Below, one piece after another: positions 17,804 to 21,181 of a DNA stretch of 21,181 nucleotides. This DNA comes from Silene noctiflora (taxonomy: Eukaryota > Streptophyta > Magnoliopsida > Caryophyllales > Caryophyllaceae). The number at the start of each line of letters is the position of its first letter. The stretch's first letter is position 1. The translations under genes were made by a program, and so were the position numbers. The notes beneath the pieces are model-generated. The model did no database searches and was not told the DNA's origin. It saw only the letters and a list, made by a program, of their open reading frames with translations. The stretch spans positions 74,598-95,778 of the forward strand of contig VHZZ01000751.1 in assembly GCA_009801015.1 (NCBI GenBank). Direction: 5' to 3'.

Positions 17804-19322
17804 TCAACCTACATTAATGTTATTAAACTGGTCACACCGGTGCCGGACCTCTCCGTCATTACCGGTCTTAATTTGAAACAGGCTAACCTTCTCCATTGCC
17901 TTAGCAAAATCATTAAAAAAAGCGGTCTCATTTGTCGCGTAAAGGTCCACAATTGGCTTCGTTCTTGGGTCATCGGCCATGGCTTGGTCCGTAGCCAACA
18001 AACCAAGCCCATTTTGCAAGTTACGATAGTACATGTTGTCGAACTTGCCAGGTGTCATAACGTCATTGAAGGCAGCCATGGTTTTGTCCTTAGTGTAATT
18101 GGCACATAACTTTTTTAGCCCCTCGGCGTATTTTGGGTTCATCTTTGGGTCTACGGGTTGGGTCTTGGAGTAGTGGAAGATTCGACTGCTGAATTCTTTG
18201 CAATGGGAGAAGCCGATTGTGTGCGCGCCTATTAGAGCCACCATCTCTTGGATGGTGAACCCCTTGTGCTCGAATTGGTCTATGATCTCGGTCATGGTCA
18301 TGTTCGGTTGGGCTAAGTTGCCTTTCACCCTTGATGCCTATTGCCAAATAATCATACCTTGTGTTAATATCGCCAAAAAAAAAAAAAAAAAAAAATCGAC
18401 AATTTGACAACCTATTAGTTTCAACTTTTTACGCGTAAATGGTAAAATGGACCATATCTGAATAACCCGAGTTAAAAGTAGTTTAAATTTATTAAATCTT
18501 GTATACAATCTTTAAATCGTCCCAATTTGAGACTTCCTTACCGAATCCATGACTCATTTAACATTACAATTAAGTTTAATTATCTAATAAAAAAAATTAT
18601 AAATAACAAAATTTACGTCGATAAACCCGATATAAATGATTCGTTAGACCTAATGATCAAATTCTAATTACCATACAAAGTAATTCAATATGGTTGTAAC
18701 TAACGGCGTTTTTTTTTTTTTTTTTTTTTGGGGAGTAAAACACGCCGAATTTATAAATACCCGAACATGAAATAACCCGACACATTTGGAAAAATTACAA
18801 GATTAAAAAGGTAAGGAAAAATCGAACCTGAGAAACGAGCCCATCCTTGCGACCAAGTAAAATCTCATAAAAAGGGCCACCGGTCATTTTAACAAGGGTT
18901 CGGGCTGACGTGGCAAGAATATCGGTACACGACACGATTCCCGGGCATTGTAATTCCATATCGGTCTTAATACGTGTTACAAGATCAAAGGCGTCCCCAG
19001 GGAGCGACAAATTAATGTCAGCATCCCTTTCTGCCTTTGGGTTGAATGAGTTCGACGCTACAAGCGTCGAACCGTCACAACCATCGACCATGCAGTCGTG
19101 AAAGAATACACGTACAACGGCCGCGGCCGTTGTAGGTGTTTCTTGTTGTTTTGCGTTCACATGTTTATTTACTATGTCATGGAAACGAGGACATGTTTTT
19201 TTGTAATAATCTTTATTAAGAATATTATTTAATTCCTTTTGCTTTGCATAAATGGTAATTATTGGCAAAATTATTATTAGAAGAATTAATTTCTTACTAA
19301 TAATTTGTATTAATCCCGCCAT
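17804..19322 (-). CDS. Class III (secretory) plant peroxidase, PER31/41/63/65-like
   Basis: A secreted haem peroxidase (EC 1.11.1.7) that uses H2O2 to oxidise phenolics in the cell wall or vacuole. Two exons on the minus strand, 19322-18828 and 18337-17804 (stop 17806-17804), join in phase through a GT-AG intron of 490 bp. The product has 342 residues, normal for the family. Residues 1-26 are a hydrophobic signal peptide ending near IYA. The distal site is RVFFHDC, with Arg71 and His75. The proximal haem ligand is His204 in GAHTIGFSHC. All eight conserved cysteines are present (44, 77, 82, 126, 132, 211, 243, 333). TCPRFHDIV, SLPGDAFDLVTRIK, ANYTKDKTMAAFNDVMTPGK and DLYATNETAFFNDFAKAMEK resemble Arabidopsis PER31/41/65 as remembered. 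Small departures are Met after HDC where Phe is usual, and SCTDI for SCADI. No break is seen. The individual substrate cannot be told. Confidence 0.97.
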
Positions 19323-19801
19323 TGTCGACTAATGGCGTATTAATTTGTGTTAAATAATCGATTAAATTTAATTAATAATTTTTATTTTTTTTCTTTTGAA
19401 GATAAGATTTGAAAGGCAAAATAAAGTTTTTACAATAATGATGGAGCTAAGGAGATTGTTAATTTCAGACAAAAAAAATCCGTCTTAAGGGAAACTTGTT
19501 ATTATTTTGTTTGATGTGAAATTGAATTAAAAGTTTGTGGAAATGAGAAGTTATAGGAGGAATTTTAGATATATTTGGAAATTTTTTATTTACAATGAGT
19601 TGTATTATTTTTTATTTTATTTTAAATGATATTTTTTAAGGTAGATATAGTTAATATATGAGTTAGATACACCCTAAAAATTGAAAGGATGACAATATAA
19701 TGAGATTATCCATGCATAATGGAAAAATGAATGCTAAATTTAGCTTTCTTTTTAGTTGAACCATGTTGACTTGGTCAATTTTTCTTCTAATTATATCTAA
19801 A
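19323..19801. other. Upstream region of the peroxidase gene
   Basis: AT-rich and presumably includes the peroxidase promoter, read leftward. No convincing TATA box stands out among many TA-rich words. No other gene is seen. Confidence 0.45.
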
Positions 19802-20295
19802 CTAGAACCAGCGCGCATGTATGCGCGGTATTTATATATCCTTTATTTATAATAATGGTATTATTTATAGACTTAAAATTGACATATTATTAGTTTTTCA
19901 TATTTTAATATGAGTGAAAAACTAATTAAAAGAATTGAGTAAAGTCATGAAATGTGTATTTTAATGAATTTTTTACCACTAAACTAATGATTTCAATTTA
20001 TAAATTTTCTTAAATAATTTTAAATATTTTTTTGCCATAAATTAATAATATCAATTTATAATTTTTTTTTATACGAATTATGTACGTGGTAAGTTTTTAT
20101 ATACGAAATTAATAATATCAATTTATATGTTTTTCATATACTAATTTTAGATTTACACCAATTTTGTGTATTTTAATTACAAGATTATAATTTAGTTAAA
20201 AAAAAGATTACAAATAGAGTTTTTGTAAGAAAACAATACAAATAGAGTCTTGTTTCCTTATTTAACCATATTGCTCTTTTGGAGGGAAAACTATT
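19802..20295 (-). mobile_element. Non-autonomous Helitron-like element, copy B
   Basis: Read on the minus strand, the 3' end has a stem cgcgcat with atgcgcg around a 2-nt loop. CTAG (19805-19802) follows 6 nt past the GC-rich stem region, and then a host T. The 5' end carries TAGTTTTCCCTCCAAAAG followed by a ttaaataagg-like word, as in copy A at 1812-2278, which lies in the other orientation. The interior is AT-rich and non-coding. The 5' boundary abuts the hairpin at 20296-20364. Confidence 0.6.
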
Positions 20296-20364
20296 GAGAA
20301 TTGTGCGGAAGCGGTTTCAAAGATGGTGAACTATAATTTTTGAAACCGCTTCCGCACAATTCTC
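20296..20364. repeat. Perfect 26-bp inverted repeat (hairpin)
   Basis: The arms 20296-20321 and 20339-20364 are exact reverse complements around a 17-nt loop. The arm contains gtgcggaagcggtttcaaa, much richer in GC than its surroundings. Fifteen bases of the loop, atggtgaactataat (20323-20337), recur at 20420-20434. It may have arisen by a template switch. Confidence 0.95.
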
Positions 20365-21181
20365 TGTCTGAAATCGAAACAATGGGATATTTGCTCGGGT
20401 TAAACCTATAACTCGAACAATGGTGAACTATAATCAAGACCTATTGATCATAACTCGGGTTAATGTTTGAAAATGCGTCAAACAATAACAAATTTGGAAC
20501 GAACGCGTCAATCCTATGTATACAAGACTTGCAAACGCAGACAAAGCAACAACTTCAATTTAATTCAATATTCAACGTTTTTTTTATTGTGACAGTCATT
20601 ACACGCCTTATATAGGCTTCAAAAATAACCTAATAACCGACCTAGTATTATCTCCGATGAGATCTTATTCTTGCTGAACAATAAACTACCCAAAAAATAT
20701 ATTAGATAATTAAACTTCCTAAAACTGAAATAAGGAAATAACTAACTAGGAAATAAACTAATTACTTATTCTAAATAATAGTAAGCCTAATAATAATAAA
20801 TAAGACGATATTTTATTCCATTCCGAGCTGTACCAAGATCTCGTGTCATCGCTGAAAACAACCCCAAGTATTAATTTGCAAGTAACTTTGATATGGATTA
20901 CTTGCTCATTATTTTTGGATCACTAAGAGCTGTATTTAACATTATCTTTAATTAAAAATTAATTAATAATTAATTAAACTTACATAAACTGTGGCATCAT
21001 TTACATGACGTTTATTAACAAATTAAATTTTTTAAATGGTTTTTTATTAACTCATTTAATGTTAATTTGCAGGTCTCTTTTACTATATAAAGACAATATT
21101 CTTAGCTTAAATTAATCAAACTAAAAAATTAAAAAATTAAATTATGGGTTACTATAATGTATCTTCTTCGGTCTACATTTT
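20365..21181. other. Spacer at the right edge
   Basis: No gene is visible. A stretch at about 20400-20880 has a slightly different composition and, on the minus strand, a TATA-like word (tatataagg near 20612), which faintly recalls a transposon promoter. I could not define ends for any element. The last 250 bp are very AT-rich. Confidence 0.4.

Noticed and set aside
20400-20880. A possible old LTR-type fragment on the minus strand, suggested by a TATA-like word and slightly different composition
   Set aside because: I could not find ends, a primer-binding site, coding parts or a target duplication, so no family or age can be given.

Overview
This is nuclear DNA of a flowering plant. Its protein-coding genes have spliceosomal GT-AG introns and plant-specific families, and the spacers are AT-rich and full of small DNA transposons. 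Several dispersed repeats, such as 'gagacgg' fold-back elements and TGAAC-pentamer elements, are types I associate with Caryophyllales. That placement is recalled rather than tested, so I name no species.

Layout. (1) Positions 1-1214, + strand: the last three exons of a high-affinity nitrate transporter (NRT2 type), cut by the window's left edge. (2) 1607-1679, - strand: a tRNA-Val(UAC) gene with its own T-run terminator. (3) 1812-7000: a repeat-dense spacer. It holds a Helitron-like element, a SINE-like 3' end, two copies of one small element with matching 9-bp target duplications, a fold-back element, two TGAAC-pentamer elements, and a hAT-type element nested in one of these. (4) 7043-7636, + strand: an intronless C2H2 zinc-finger repressor-type gene of the ZFP5/ZFP6/GIS group. 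(5) About 9000-14337, + strand: a complete ten-coding-exon gene for ARPC2, a core subunit of the Arp2/3 actin-nucleating complex, with small transposons in its introns. (6) 14817-17590: six tandem units of about 310 bp between two related flanking blocks. (7) 17804-19322, - strand: a complete two-exon class III peroxidase. (8) 19802-20295, - strand: a second Helitron-like element of the same family as the one at 1812, in opposite orientation, abutting a perfect 26-bp-arm hairpin. The rest is AT-rich spacer.

The genes do not form a functional cluster. Nitrate uptake, tRNA supply, epidermal-cell transcription control, actin branching and wall or defence peroxidase are unrelated neighbours, as is usual in plant chromosomes. 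ZFP5-type factors and ARPC2 both affect trichome shape or initiation in Arabidopsis, but I see no sequence sign that their adjacency matters.

The least explained part is the 310-bp tandem array with its flanking blocks. The two Helitron-like copies with hairpins at the same end are the next most interesting. I found no convincing new protein-coding system. All gene models were spliced by eye and checked for phase. Family names rest on remembered family sequences, not on a search.
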